NCBI RefSeq assembly: GCF_003202435.1
Contig: NZ_QJHK01000007.1
Coordinates: 147,927 to 211,926 of the forward strand
Direction: 5' to 3'
DNA: 64,000 nucleotides
Source: Flavobacterium cheongpyeongense
Lineage (GTDB): Bacteria; Bacteroidota; Bacteroidia; Flavobacteriales; Flavobacteriaceae
Position numbers and translations under genes: made by a program. Position 1 is the first letter of the stretch. Each line of letters begins with the position of its first letter. The notes under the pieces were generated by a model that worked only from the letters and a program-made list of their open reading frames with translations, made no database searches and was not told where the DNA came from. This document shows, piece after piece, positions 17,916-27,372 of the stretch.

Positions 17916-20516
17916 ATGAGGGAAAAGGCATTCCTGTATAATTTAAAAGCAATCCTTGTATTCCTTTTCTTTTTATTAGGCCCGATTTCTGGATATTCTC
18001 AAAAAAAGAATAAGAAAAAAGAAAATACTACTGAAATAGCAAAAGATACAACGTCGTCTAAAAAAGGAAAAAAATACAATGATCTTGTAAAAAAGGGTAC
18101 CGTAAAAAAAGGGCTCTTTAACATTATACAAGTTAAAACGGATGTTTATTTTGAGATTCAGGACAGTTTATTCGAAAGAGAGTTTTTAGTTGTAAACAAA
18201 TTATCTCAGGTTCCTTTTCAGGTTAATGATGCAGGGCTTAATAAAGGAATGAATTATGAAAATAAAGTAATTAGTTTTTATAAAGATACGATTGCCAGAA
18301 AAGTTTGGGTTAGGTCTTATTTACCAAAAGTTTCTTCTCCAAAAGAGGATGCCATAACAGCCTCTGTAAAAGATAACTTTTCTGAATCTATTATTGAAGT
18401 TTTTGATATCGAAACTAAAAATAACGATTCTACTTCTATAGTCATTAAGGTAAATAAGATTTTTGACGGAAAACAAAAAAGTTTTAATGATGTTTTGAGC
18501 AACATCAGTTTTGGAGGTTCTGTAAAATCAGACTTGTCTTATATTGAAAGTTTAAAAGCTTTTCCTAAAAATGTGGTGATAAAATCACAATTAACAACTT
18601 CTATCAGCGAAGGTGGCCCCTCATTGTCAGTTACACTTGGTGTTACAAGCAATATTGTTTTGTTGGATAAAGTGCCGATGAAACCTCGTTTTTCAGACAA
18701 CCGAATTGGTTATTTTACTGAAAAACATTGGTATTTTGCTGATGCACAACAGGCAATGGCTGAGAAAGAACTGATTACCCGCTGGAGATTAGAACCTAAA
18801 AAAGAAGAGGAAGAACGATATTTAAAAGGTGAATTAGTAGAGCCTAAAAAGCCAATCGTGTATTATATTGATCCGTCAACCCCAAAACAATGGAGAAAAT
18901 ATATCATTGAAGGAGTGCGCGATTGGCAATTGGCCTTTGAGAAAGCCGGTTTTAAAAATGCTATTATTGCAAAAGAGCCTACAGAAGCCGATGTGGATTT
19001 TGATGTAGACGATGTACGTTATTCTGTTATCACGTATGCCGCTTCACAAAAGTCAAATGCAATGGGGCCTTCTGTTGTTGATCCACGAAGTGGTGAGATT
19101 ATTGAAGCCGATATTATCTGGTGGCATAATGTAATGACTTCCCTGCAAAGCTGGATGCGCATCCAGACCGGACCAATTGACCCGAAAGCAAGAGGTAATA
19201 CGTTTAGTGATGAACATATGGGCGAAGCAATACGTTTTGTATCCTCTCACGAAGTAGGGCATACTTTTGGTCTGAAACATAATATGGGTGCCTCTTTTGC
19301 TTATGATGTTGAATCATTACGCTCTAAAGAATTCACTTCAAAAATGGGCGGAACTGCTCCTTCTATCATGGATTATGCACGATACAACTATGTAGCACAG
19401 CCTGAAGATAACGTCACAGCAATTACACCAAAAATTGGTGATTATGACAAATATGCTATTGAATGGGGCTACAGATGGTATGGAAATGATGATAATGAGC
19501 AATTAAAGCTGAATGTTTTAATCGCTTCGCACGAAAATGACCCTATTTATTTCTACGGAGAACAACAAGACGGAAGCAATTTAATTGACCCGCGTTCTCA
19601 ATCTGAAGATTTGGGCAACGACGCCGTGAAAGCCAGCGGATATGGTTTAAAAAACCTAAAAAGTGTAGTTAATAATATCCTGAACTGGACTTACGAAAAG
19701 GACAAATCCTACTATGAAACTGCCAAATTATATATCGGGACTATTGGTCAGTGGCAATTGTACAACCGTCATGTGATGAACAACATTGGGGGTATTTATC
19801 TGAATGTAACTGTTCACGGTGATAATAAACAAAGCTATGTTCCAGTTCCGGCTTTAATGCAAAAAAGAGCAGCAGATTATTTAGTCAAAAACGTCATTAC
19901 GATTCCGCAATGGTTATTTTTTAATCCGATTTTAGACAAAACAAATCCGTTGAAAGATTCGCCAATCGGGCCTTATGAGTACACACCATATACCTTATCA
20001 AGAGAATTGCAATATAGCATTTTGTATGACTTATTTAGTGATGACCGTTTGCTGAGAATGACTGAAAATGAATTGTATCAGCGAAATAAAACCACCGAAA
20101 AGGTTTTTACCGTCAATGAGCTGTTCAGTAAAATGCACCAAAAAGTTTTTGCACCAACGATTTTAAATAAATCGCTATCGATTCTGGAACGTATGACTCA
20201 AAAGAATTATGTAGATGTTCTGATTATTTCGACAAATAAATTATTCGAAAAAACAGATGCTAAAAAGACAATCGATATACAGGAAACATTACAAATGCCT
20301 CATTTATGTTCTTTAGATGATGCCCACATGATGAGAAACATTAATCAGTCATCGTTAAAAAGAGTTACGGAAGTTACTTCTGACAAAAAAGGAGAGTTGA
20401 ATAAAGTGCTTCAATTATTAAAAACAAAGAAAAGCACTGGCGATCAGTCGACTCAAAACCATTACCGCGATTTGATACAACGAATCGAAAAAGCTTTGAA
20501 TAATACAACCTTTTAA
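17916..20516 (+). CDS. Secreted zinc metalloprotease (DUF5117/DUF4953 type)
   Basis: An 866-residue exported protease with signal peptide 1-29 (ending SGYSQ), a Lys-rich segment, a DUF5118/DUF5117-like beta-rich N-terminal half (about 50-370) and a metzincin-like catalytic region. The zinc motif is HEVGHTFGLKHN, with His445, Glu446, His449 and His455. A Met-turn-like SIMDYARY follows. The DUF4953-type C-terminus completes the family's usual length. It is probably periplasmic or surface-exposed. The SusC gene begins 20 bp downstream, so cotranscription with SusC/SusD is likely. The protease may generate the peptides, or process the proteins, that the SusCD pair imports. Confidence 0.9.
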   Translation: MREKAFLYNLKAILVFLFFLLGPISGYSQKKNKKKENTTEIAKDTTSSKKGKKYNDLVKKGTVKKGLFNIIQVKTDVYFEIQDSLFEREFLVVNKLSQVPFQVNDAGLNKGMNYENKVISFYKDTIARKVWVRSYLPKVSSPKEDAITASVKDNFSESIIEVFDIETKNNDSTSIVIKVNKIFDGKQKSFNDVLSNISFGGSVKSDLSYIESLKAFPKNVVIKSQLTTSISEGGPSLSVTLGVTSNIVLLDKVPMKPRFSDNRIGYFTEKHWYFADAQQAMAEKELITRWRLEPKKEEEERYLKGELVEPKKPIVYYIDPSTPKQWRKYIIEGVRDWQLAFEKAGFKNAIIAKEPTEADVDFDVDDVRYSVITYAASQKSNAMGPSVVDPRSGEIIEADIIWWHNVMTSLQSWMRIQTGPIDPKARGNTFSDEHMGEAIRFVSSHEVGHTFGLKHNMGASFAYDVESLRSKEFTSKMGGTAPSIMDYARYNYVAQPEDNVTAITPKIGDYDKYAIEWGYRWYGNDDNEQLKLNVLIASHENDPIYFYGEQQDGSNLIDPRSQSEDLGNDAVKASGYGLKNLKSVVNNILNWTYEKDKSYYETAKLYIGTIGQWQLYNRHVMNNIGGIYLNVTVHGDNKQSYVPVPALMQKRAADYLVKNVITIPQWLFFNPILDKTNPLKDSPIGPYEYTPYTLSRELQYSILYDLFSDDRLLRMTENELYQRNKTTEKVFTVNELFSKMHQKVFAPTILNKSLSILERMTQKNYVDVLIISTNKLFEKTDAKKTIDIQETLQMPHLCSLDDAHMMRNINQSSLKRVTEVTSDKKGELNKVLQLLKTKKSTGDQSTQNHYRDLIQRIEKALNNTTF

Positions 20517-20536
20517 TAAATACCCAATCCAAAAAC

Positions 20537-23500
20537 ATGAAAAAAATTCTACATGCTTTACTGCTGTTCCTGGCCATCGCAGGATATTCGCAGGAAACCC
20601 GAACGATTACGGGAATAATACTTGACGAGAATGATAAGTCCCCTATTCCGGGAGCTACTATTTTTGTCGAAAACAATTCTATTTCCAATAAAACTTCAAT
20701 GGCGGGAATCATCCAGAGTTCAGCTATTGGAACTACTACCGATTTTGATGGTAAATTTCAATTAAAAATAGCAAAAAATGTAACTTCCCTAAGGGTAACT
20801 TTTATGGGATATGCTTCCTATACATTAGACCTTTCTGCACAAAGAGATTATACAATTAACCTAAAATCTGAAACTGCAAAGCTACAGGAAGTTGTAGTTA
20901 CTGGTTACCAAAAAATTGAGAAAAGAAAACTTACTGCCGCAGTTACCAAAATTGACATGGCTGCAATCCAGCAGACCGGGGTTTCGAGTATTGACCAGTT
21001 ATTAGTTGGACAAATTGCCGGAGTTGCTGTAAGTACTCCGTCAGGAGCACCAGGAGCACCTGCAAAAATCAGAATCAGGGGTACAGCCTCTCTTAGCGGT
21101 ACACAAGATCCTTTATGGGTACTTGACGGATTGCCATTAGAAGGAAATGAAGTTCCTAAAAACTACGACAAAGACAATATCGATTTATTGAACAACTACT
21201 CTATCGCTGGCTTAAACCCTGATGATATTAAAGATATTACCATTTTAAAGGATGCGGCTGCTACAGCTATTTACGGTGCCCGTGCTGCAAATGGTGTAAT
21301 CGTGGTAACTACTAAAAAAGGTAGAGCAGGTAAAATGGTGGTAAGTTTTAATACCAATACCTTTATTACACAAAGACCTGATTTTGCTAAATTAAATTTA
21401 ATGAACGCAAACGAAAAAGTTGACTTAGAGCTTAATATGGCTAGCCGTGAAGATTTAACATACAGAGATACAGGTGGAGATATTGCCCGTATTCTTAACG
21501 GATCGAATGAATTAGCTACATTCAGAGCGGGTGGTTTCTCTTCTTTGAGCCCGGCAACACAACAATCTATTAATGATCTAAGAAACAATAATACAAACTG
21601 GGGTAACTTATTATACCAAACTGCGGTAAATATGCAACATGGTTTGAGTTTATCCGGAGGTGGAGAAAAGTCGGATTACTATTTCTCTTTAGGATACTAT
21701 GACGAAAAAGGAACAACGGTTGGAACTGGTTTCAAACGTTATAACTTAACGTTAAAAAACAATTTCGAAATTACAGACAAATTTAAAGTTGGTGTTGGTA
21801 TTTTTGGCTCAGAAAACAAAACAACATCCTATTTAACAGATACAGATTTGTTTACAAATCCGGCTAATTACTCCAGAAACGTAAACCCATATTTAACGCC
21901 ATACAATGCTGATGGCAGTTATAAATATGATCAGGATATTGCAGGATACTCTGGTCGTTATGTTCCTTTTAACATTCTGGAAGAAAGAAAAAATACATCA
22001 TATGATTTAAAAACAAGAGCTGTAAAAGCTTTATTCGATGCTGAATATAAAATAACAGACGCCATAAAAGTTACTTCGCAGTTAGGTTTACAACTGGACA
22101 ATACAGCCAGTGAAAAATTTGCTGATAAAGAAACTTATTATACAAGAAAGCAAAAAGAAAAATCACGTTATTTTACTAACGGAGCTTACAACTATTTCCT
22201 TCCTGCCGGAGGTATAATTCAAAATTCAAATACTGATTTCTTTCAGTATAACCTGAAAACAATGGTTAACTATAAGAAAACCTTAGCAGAAAAACATGAA
22301 ATTGAAGCCATGGTTGGTAATGAATTAAGAAGAAATTATAACACTTCTGTTGCTACTAAAGGTTTTGGTTTTAATAAAAATAATCTAACAACACAACAAA
22401 TTATTTTCCCGACGACCTCTTTTGCTAATGATGCAGAATATAAAACCTATACAAAAACTGAAAACGAAAATGCATTTGCCTCTTTCTTCGCTACAGTTGC
22501 ATATACATACAATAGAAAGTACAGTATATTTGGAAGTGTGAGATACGATGGTTCTGATTTATTTGGTGTAGATCCAAAATATAAATATCTGCCTCTTTGG
22601 TCAACTTCTGCATCATGGGCAGTTTCTGAAGAAGATTTCTTAAAAGAGAATTTAACTCTTTCTAACTTAAGGCTTCGTGCTTCTTATGGTTTACAAGGGA
22701 ATATTGATAAAAATACTTCTCCTTACGTAATGGGTACAAACGGAACAGTAGTTATACTTCCTGGTCAGACAGAACCTGTAATTAATGTAGACAGTCCACC
22801 AAATGACAAATTACGTTGGGAAAAAACCGAAAATGTTAACCTTGGTGCAGACATAGGTCTTTTTAATAATCGTATCAGTATTGTAACTGATTTGTACGGA
22901 AGAAAAAGTTCTGACTTAATAGGTTTAAGAGCGCTTCCTTTAGAAAATGGTTTTGAATACAGCACTTTAAATTGGGCACAGGTAAGTAATAAAGGTTACG
23001 AGATTACTTTGTCTACTAAAAACATCGATAGTCCAAACTTTAAATGGAATACCAGTATTAACTTTTCTCATAACAAAAGTAATATTGACCGTATAGAGGT
23101 TCGTGACACTGATTACCTGCCAAGCAGAGAAGGCCGCCCTGTAAATGCTGTTTTCGGATTTAAAACAAACGGTATTGATGAGAACGGATATCCTTTATTC
23201 GTAAACAAAAATGGACAAACAGTAAATACCCAGACATTCTTTGGATTATACGATCCTTTTGCTGACTTTTTCCCGGGAGAACTTACACAATCAAGATTAA
23301 CAGCCAGTGAATTTAGAGATTTGTTTACTTATTTAGGAGACAAAGATCCAAAATTTACAGGAGGTATCACCAATACCTTTAAAGTAAGCAATTTTGATTT
23401 GACAATTGCCGCTTCTTTTAACATCAAGCAAACCGTTACAAAAACACCTCCTTATAATGGAACTGAGGTTGACAGAGGACAAAATTACAGCAGGGATATT

Positions 23501-23875
23501 TTAAATGCATGGTCCCCAACTAATACATCTTCTAATTTGCCTGCAATCAATGGAAAAGATTCAGGAACGGGAGATTCTTATATGGCATATCTATGGTATT
23601 CCGGAGGAAATCAAATTCCAACAATGAATTACTTAGATACATGGGTTAGCGAAATGAGTTATATGAGACTAAGCAGTATGCGTTTGGGGTACACTTTCCC
23701 TAAAACACTGTCCGATTATCTTAACATTCAAAGCATCAGATTTAATGTTGAGGCAAGAAACTTATTCGTAATCAGCTCTGACTATAAAGGTTATTTTGAC
23801 CCGGAAACTTTCGGAAACATTTATGCGCAACCAGTTCCTAAGTCCTTTACTTTAGGATGTAATGTAACTTTCTAA
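20537..23875 (+). CDS. SusC/RagA family TonB-linked outer membrane protein
   Basis: A 1112-residue outer-membrane TonB-dependent transporter. Signal peptide (1-18, ending IAGYSQ), carboxypeptidase-D regulatory-like domain (about 23-110) that carries an unusual insertion of about 25 residues between IFVENNSISNK and TTTDFDGKF, TonB box region near EVVVTGYQ, plug (about 125-245; PSGAPGAPAKIRIRGTASL and LWVLDGLP are the family signatures), then the beta-barrel to a C-terminal Phe. It partners the SusD gene 10 bp downstream. SusCD pairs import glycans or peptides. The adjacent metalloprotease and lack of glycosidases point to peptides here. Confidence 0.95.
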   Translation: MKKILHALLLFLAIAGYSQETRTITGIILDENDKSPIPGATIFVENNSISNKTSMAGIIQSSAIGTTTDFDGKFQLKIAKNVTSLRVTFMGYASYTLDLSAQRDYTINLKSETAKLQEVVVTGYQKIEKRKLTAAVTKIDMAAIQQTGVSSIDQLLVGQIAGVAVSTPSGAPGAPAKIRIRGTASLSGTQDPLWVLDGLPLEGNEVPKNYDKDNIDLLNNYSIAGLNPDDIKDITILKDAAATAIYGARAANGVIVVTTKKGRAGKMVVSFNTNTFITQRPDFAKLNLMNANEKVDLELNMASREDLTYRDTGGDIARILNGSNELATFRAGGFSSLSPATQQSINDLRNNNTNWGNLLYQTAVNMQHGLSLSGGGEKSDYYFSLGYYDEKGTTVGTGFKRYNLTLKNNFEITDKFKVGVGIFGSENKTTSYLTDTDLFTNPANYSRNVNPYLTPYNADGSYKYDQDIAGYSGRYVPFNILEERKNTSYDLKTRAVKALFDAEYKITDAIKVTSQLGLQLDNTASEKFADKETYYTRKQKEKSRYFTNGAYNYFLPAGGIIQNSNTDFFQYNLKTMVNYKKTLAEKHEIEAMVGNELRRNYNTSVATKGFGFNKNNLTTQQIIFPTTSFANDAEYKTYTKTENENAFASFFATVAYTYNRKYSIFGSVRYDGSDLFGVDPKYKYLPLWSTSASWAVSEEDFLKENLTLSNLRLRASYGLQGNIDKNTSPYVMGTNGTVVILPGQTEPVINVDSPPNDKLRWEKTENVNLGADIGLFNNRISIVTDLYGRKSSDLIGLRALPLENGFEYSTLNWAQVSNKGYEITLSTKNIDSPNFKWNTSINFSHNKSNIDRIEVRDTDYLPSREGRPVNAVFGFKTNGIDENGYPLFVNKNGQTVNTQTFFGLYDPFADFFPGELTQSRLTASEFRDLFTYLGDKDPKFTGGITNTFKVSNFDLTIAASFNIKQTVTKTPPYNGTEVDRGQNYSRDILNAWSPTNTSSNLPAINGKDSGTGDSYMAYLWYSGGNQIPTMNYLDTWVSEMSYMRLSSMRLGYTFPKTLSDYLNIQSIRFNVEARNLFVISSDYKGYFDPETFGNIYAQPVPKSFTLGCNVTF

Positions 23876-23885
23876 TAAAATTAAG

Positions 23886-25205
23886 ATGAAAAAAATCTCA
23901 AAATATATATTATTATTTGTTGCCGCAATAGCAGTAACAAGCTGCGATGACTACCTGGACATACAACCTGTAGGACGCGTCATTCCGGAAACTTTAGACG
24001 AATACCGTGCAGTTTTAACAAAAGGATATGATGCTTATCCTGAACACAAATCTTTAACAGCTGTTCGCACAGACGAATTGATACTGAACGAATTTAGTGA
24101 AGATTTAACATACTACAGAGATATTTATATCTGGAAAGATGCTAATCCGGACCGTATTACAACTACATTTCAGTATCAGTATTTGTACAATGTAATTTTT
24201 TATACAAATGTTATAATCAATGAAGCTTCAAAAAAACTTGAAGCATCTGAGGAAAAAAACCAACTAATAGGTGAAGCTTATGCACTTAGAGCAATGGCTT
24301 ACTTTGATTTGGTTAACCTTTTTGCAAAACCATACAATGCTGCAACTGCTGGTTCAGATAAAGGAGTACCATTAGCTTTAGAGATCGATTTAGAGCAGGC
24401 CTTCGTTCCTCAAAGTGTTGAAGTAATCTATAATCAAATTATTTCTGATACTAACGAAGCTGAGAAATTAATCAATTTAAATACTCAGCCAACAGGTAAA
24501 AATTACCGTTTTTCTAAAGCTGCATTATACAGTTTAGAAAGCCGTATTTACTTATACCAGCAACAATGGCAAAAATCGTTTGACGCTGCAAATAAAGCTT
24601 TATCCATCAATAATACATTAATTGATTTAAAAGCAACTCCTGCTTTGGCAACAAAATATACTTCAGCCGAGTCTATATTGGCTCTTGAAGATGGATTAAT
24701 CAACAATTTAAAAGGTGCTGTATACGCATCACCTGATTTAATTGCTGCCTACAGTAAAACAACAGATTTACGTTTTCCTCTTTACTTTTTAGCAAGCGGA
24801 AGCCGTTACAGAATCCAAAAAGGAGGCAATGATGATCAAAAATGCTCTTTCAGAACTTCTGAGTTGTATTTAACGAAAGCTGAAACCTCATTAAAACTAA
24901 ATAATATTGCTGATGCAAAAACAACCGTTTTAAGTTTCATCAAAAACAGATATACTGCTGCTGCTTACACACAGCTTGAAAGCGATATCAATGCAATGAA
25001 TGCTACTGATTTAACAAACTTCATCTATGCTGAAAGACAACGTGAATTTGCTGTAGAAGGTCAACGCTGGTTTGATTTAAGAAGAACTTCTCAAAAACAA
25101 ATCGTTCATACATTTGACGGTGACGATTACACATTGATACAAAACGATCCGCGATACACCATCATTTACCCGGCAAACGCAAGATTAAACAATCCCAATC
25201 TATAA
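23886..25205 (+). CDS. SusD/RagB family nutrient-binding outer-membrane lipoprotein
   Basis: A 439-residue lipoprotein (lipobox AVTSC, Cys20) of the RagB/SusD family. The N-terminal DDYLDIQPVGRVIPET and helical TPR-like segments (GEAYALRAMAYFDLVNLFAKPY) are typical, as is the C-terminal FAVEGQRWFDLRRT block. It forms the lid over the SusC barrel. At 439 residues it is at the short end of the family (450-600), consistent with the RagB peptide-binding branch. It is followed by a terminator. Confidence 0.94.
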   Translation: MKKISKYILLFVAAIAVTSCDDYLDIQPVGRVIPETLDEYRAVLTKGYDAYPEHKSLTAVRTDELILNEFSEDLTYYRDIYIWKDANPDRITTTFQYQYLYNVIFYTNVIINEASKKLEASEEKNQLIGEAYALRAMAYFDLVNLFAKPYNAATAGSDKGVPLALEIDLEQAFVPQSVEVIYNQIISDTNEAEKLINLNTQPTGKNYRFSKAALYSLESRIYLYQQQWQKSFDAANKALSINNTLIDLKATPALATKYTSAESILALEDGLINNLKGAVYASPDLIAAYSKTTDLRFPLYFLASGSRYRIQKGGNDDQKCSFRTSELYLTKAETSLKLNNIADAKTTVLSFIKNRYTAAAYTQLESDINAMNATDLTNFIYAERQREFAVEGQRWFDLRRTSQKQIVHTFDGDDYTLIQNDPRYTIIYPANARLNNPNL

Positions 25206-25227
25206 TACCTACTATTGTTTTTTTTTG

Positions 25228-25258
25228 AAAAGGGTCCAGTTGAAAAACTGGGCCTTTT
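25228..25258 (+). terminator. Intrinsic terminator after SusD
   Basis: AAAAGGGTCCAGTT pairs with AACTGGGCCTTTT around a GAAA loop, ending in TTTT. It separates the SusCD operon from the response regulator. Confidence 0.8.
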
Positions 25259-25317
25259 GCATTTATTTATACCAAATAAAAAAAAATATTCGATAACTAA
25301 TTCTTAACCTTAACTAA

Positions 25318-25325
25318 TATCTTTG
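25318..25325 (+). promoter_or_regulatory. -7 box (TATCTTTG) of the LytTR regulator gene
   Basis: An exact TAnnTTTG match followed by CAG, 50 bp before the ATG at 25375. With the terminator at 25228-25258 it shows that the regulator has its own transcript. Confidence 0.55.
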
Positions 25326-25374
25326 CAGAAATAAATATCAGCCCATTTGCACATGGCGCATTAGTACCAAAAGA

Positions 25375-26139
25375 ATGAAAATTGCTATTGTTGAAGATGA
25401 ATATCTTGCTTCCAGCTACCTGAAATGTATTTTAGAAAAGCAAAATATTTTACCCGTAACAGAAATCATAGTCTCAAAATCAGTAAAAGAAGCTGTTGTT
25501 GTTTTTTCTGAAAACAATGTTGATCTGGCCTTTATGGACATTCATCTGGGTGATGGGAAAAGTCTTGAAATTTTCGAAAAAACGACTGTCTCCTGCCCTG
25601 TTATTTTTATTACAGCTTACGATTCTTATGCTATCACAGTCTTCAAACACTTTACCATTGATTATCTCTTAAAACCTTTTGAAGAAGCAGAACTATTAGA
25701 TGCTTTGGAAAAATTCAAAAAAATAAAAAATACGTTCAACACTGATTCTGCCGTACAGTCACTTGTTGCCATAGAAAACCCTGATACCTGTAAAATACAG
25801 CGTCACTTTCTGGTAAACCACGGTTATAAGTTAATCTCAATAAATGAAACGGAAATCACATATTTTGTAGCATCCGGAAAACATCTTTTTATTTATGTAA
25901 ATTCAGGAAATAGTTATTTGTACAACAATACGCTTACCGACATCATACACACACTGGATCCGTTTTTGTTTTTTAAGGTAAACCGTAAATACATCGTAAG
26001 CAGAAATATTATTAAAGAAGTTATCAAGCATTCAAATCAAAAAATTGAATTGATTCTTACCGTGCCCGCTGTCGAAAGTGATCCCATTATCATCAGTAAA
26101 AAAGAAATAAATAACTTTAAAAATTGGCTCGATCAATAG
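25375..26139 (+). CDS. LytTR family response regulator
   Basis: A 254-residue regulator. The receiver domain (1-120) has Glu7-Asp8, phosphoacceptor Asp55 in FMDIHLGDG, Thr80 and Lys100-Pro101. The LytTR DNA-binding domain (about 150-250) shows FLVNHGYKLISI, VNRKYIVSRNII and the SKKEINNFKNWL end. This architecture is the standard partner of LytS-type kinases. The only such kinase in the window is at 16256, on the other side of the protease-SusC-SusD genes, so the pair probably controls that locus. Confidence 0.93.
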   Translation: MKIAIVEDEYLASSYLKCILEKQNILPVTEIIVSKSVKEAVVVFSENNVDLAFMDIHLGDGKSLEIFEKTTVSCPVIFITAYDSYAITVFKHFTIDYLLKPFEEAELLDALEKFKKIKNTFNTDSAVQSLVAIENPDTCKIQRHFLVNHGYKLISINETEITYFVASGKHLFIYVNSGNSYLYNNTLTDIIHTLDPFLFFKVNRKYIVSRNIIKEVIKHSNQKIELILTVPAVESDPIIISKKEINNFKNWLDQ

Positions 26140-26319
26140 TCAAAGAGGTTTTATTAATCTAGAAAAATCAGCACATTAAAAAAGCCTTTACTATTATTAA
26201 TTTAAGATGTAAACGGAGAAAATAAATCAAAAAAAAATGCAAAAGTTAAAAAAGCGTTATAATAATCATAAAAAAATCACTTCATAATCAGTCATATAGC
26301 TTTGTTTTCTTTGAAATTG

Positions 26320-26327
26320 TATCTTTG
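26320..26327 (+). promoter_or_regulatory. -7 box (TATCTTTG) of the HNH-like gene
   Basis: An exact TAnnTTTG match with a TTTG 15 nt upstream (26301-26304), slightly closer than usual. The leader would be about 25 nt. Confidence 0.5.
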
Positions 26328-26358
26328 AGATAACAAAATTTCAAAATGCAAAAGAAAC

Positions 26359-26943
26359 ATGCCACAGATAAGATTTTATCCAAATGAAGAATTTAAAGAA
26401 ATAGATATTAATGCATCCTTACAATTTCGATACGCAATTTCAAACAAAGGAAGACTCGTTAGTTTTACCGATGATATACAAAACGGACGTCTTTTAAAAG
26501 GAGGTTTGAGTGACGGCTATCCTATCTTTAGATTCAAAGTCAGACAAAATGATAAAATTGTTAATAAATACCTTTTTCTCTACAAATTAGTTGCCCAGTA
26601 TTTTATTCCAAAAGAATCCGTAGAACAAACCTATGTACTTCATTTAGATTATATTCGAAACAATGACGATGTGAGCAACCTGCGTTGGGCTACCAAATCC
26701 GAAATGATGGCTCACAGCCGTAAAAGCCCACATGTAATCCAGGCAAAAAAGAACCTTATCGAACATAATATAAAATCCGACGGCAGAAAACTCACTACAA
26801 CCAAAGTCATGCTGATCAAAAAAATATTAGCCCGCCCTGAGCAAAAAACCCGTATTAAAATGATTGCAAAACAATTTGGCGTTAGCGAAATGCAGATCAG
26901 ACGTATTGCCAGCGGTGAAAACTGGGGGCATGTGAAAGTTTAA
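26359..26943 (+). CDS. Free-standing NUMOD4/HNH-like protein with C-terminal helix-turn-helix
   Basis: 194 residues. The N-terminal segment (about 22-60; RYAISNKGRLVS, then GYPIFRF) resembles the NUMOD4 DNA-binding module. The middle (93-111) resembles an HNH_3 nuclease motif: His95, Asn101/Asn102 and Asn107 in LHLDYIRNNDDVSNLRWAT, where the residue before His95 is Leu rather than the usual acidic residue. The C-terminal part (about 143-187) looks like an IENR1-type helix-turn-helix. This is the module order of homing endonucleases, but there is no intron or intein here and the gene has its own promoter. It may be a domesticated DNA-binding protein or a free-standing nuclease. It has no signal peptide. 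Confidence 0.65.
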   Translation: MPQIRFYPNEEFKEIDINASLQFRYAISNKGRLVSFTDDIQNGRLLKGGLSDGYPIFRFKVRQNDKIVNKYLFLYKLVAQYFIPKESVEQTYVLHLDYIRNNDDVSNLRWATKSEMMAHSRKSPHVIQAKKNLIEHNIKSDGRKLTTTKVMLIKKILARPEQKTRIKMIAKQFGVSEMQIRRIASGENWGHVKV

Positions 26944-27372
26944 ATATCAATTCCTTAATTATAACTTATCATTTCCAGCTAATATCAGGCTGAACGGAGT
27001 CAAAGAGCCCTTAGAATTAAATAGGGCTTCGACTCTGACCAGCCTGACAAACTTTATATCACATTCTATTTAATTTTTTGAAATTGTTATTGCCTTTGAT
27101 ATTACTGTTGATTTTTGCAATTGAAATTCATTTTTGAAAAACATGAGTTTTTATCAAAAAAAGCTTCGAAACCATCTTCATTTTACCATTTTATATAACT
27201 TTTATCCGAATCTCTGTGAAAAGACCAAAGCACTGAATGCTTAAAACAAAATTTGAAGTGTTTTTTTAAAATAAATCCTTAAATTCGCAAGCACAAATAA
27301 TCGTGAATTATTGGAAAAGAGTTTTGGAAAAATAGGCCTCAATTTCAATAGTAAAACTAAAAAACCAAAAAA
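26944..27372. other. Gene-free stretch before lpdA
   Basis: It holds the palindromic element at 26985-27047 and then about 320 bp of AT-rich sequence. The last part is the leader of lpdA; TAAATTCG (27280-27287) is a one-mismatch -7 box. I see no coding frame. Confidence 0.6.
26985..27047. repeat. Palindromic intergenic element with TCAGGCTG / CAGCCTGA ends
   Basis: TCAGGCTG (26985-26992) and CAGCCTGA (27040-27047) frame an imperfect long hairpin that also pairs GAGTC with GACTC and AGCCC with GGGCT. GTCAGGCTGAGCGGAGTCGA-like elements are, to my knowledge, frequent in bacterial intergenic DNA, including flavobacteria. It may end transcription of the upstream gene. Confidence 0.65.
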
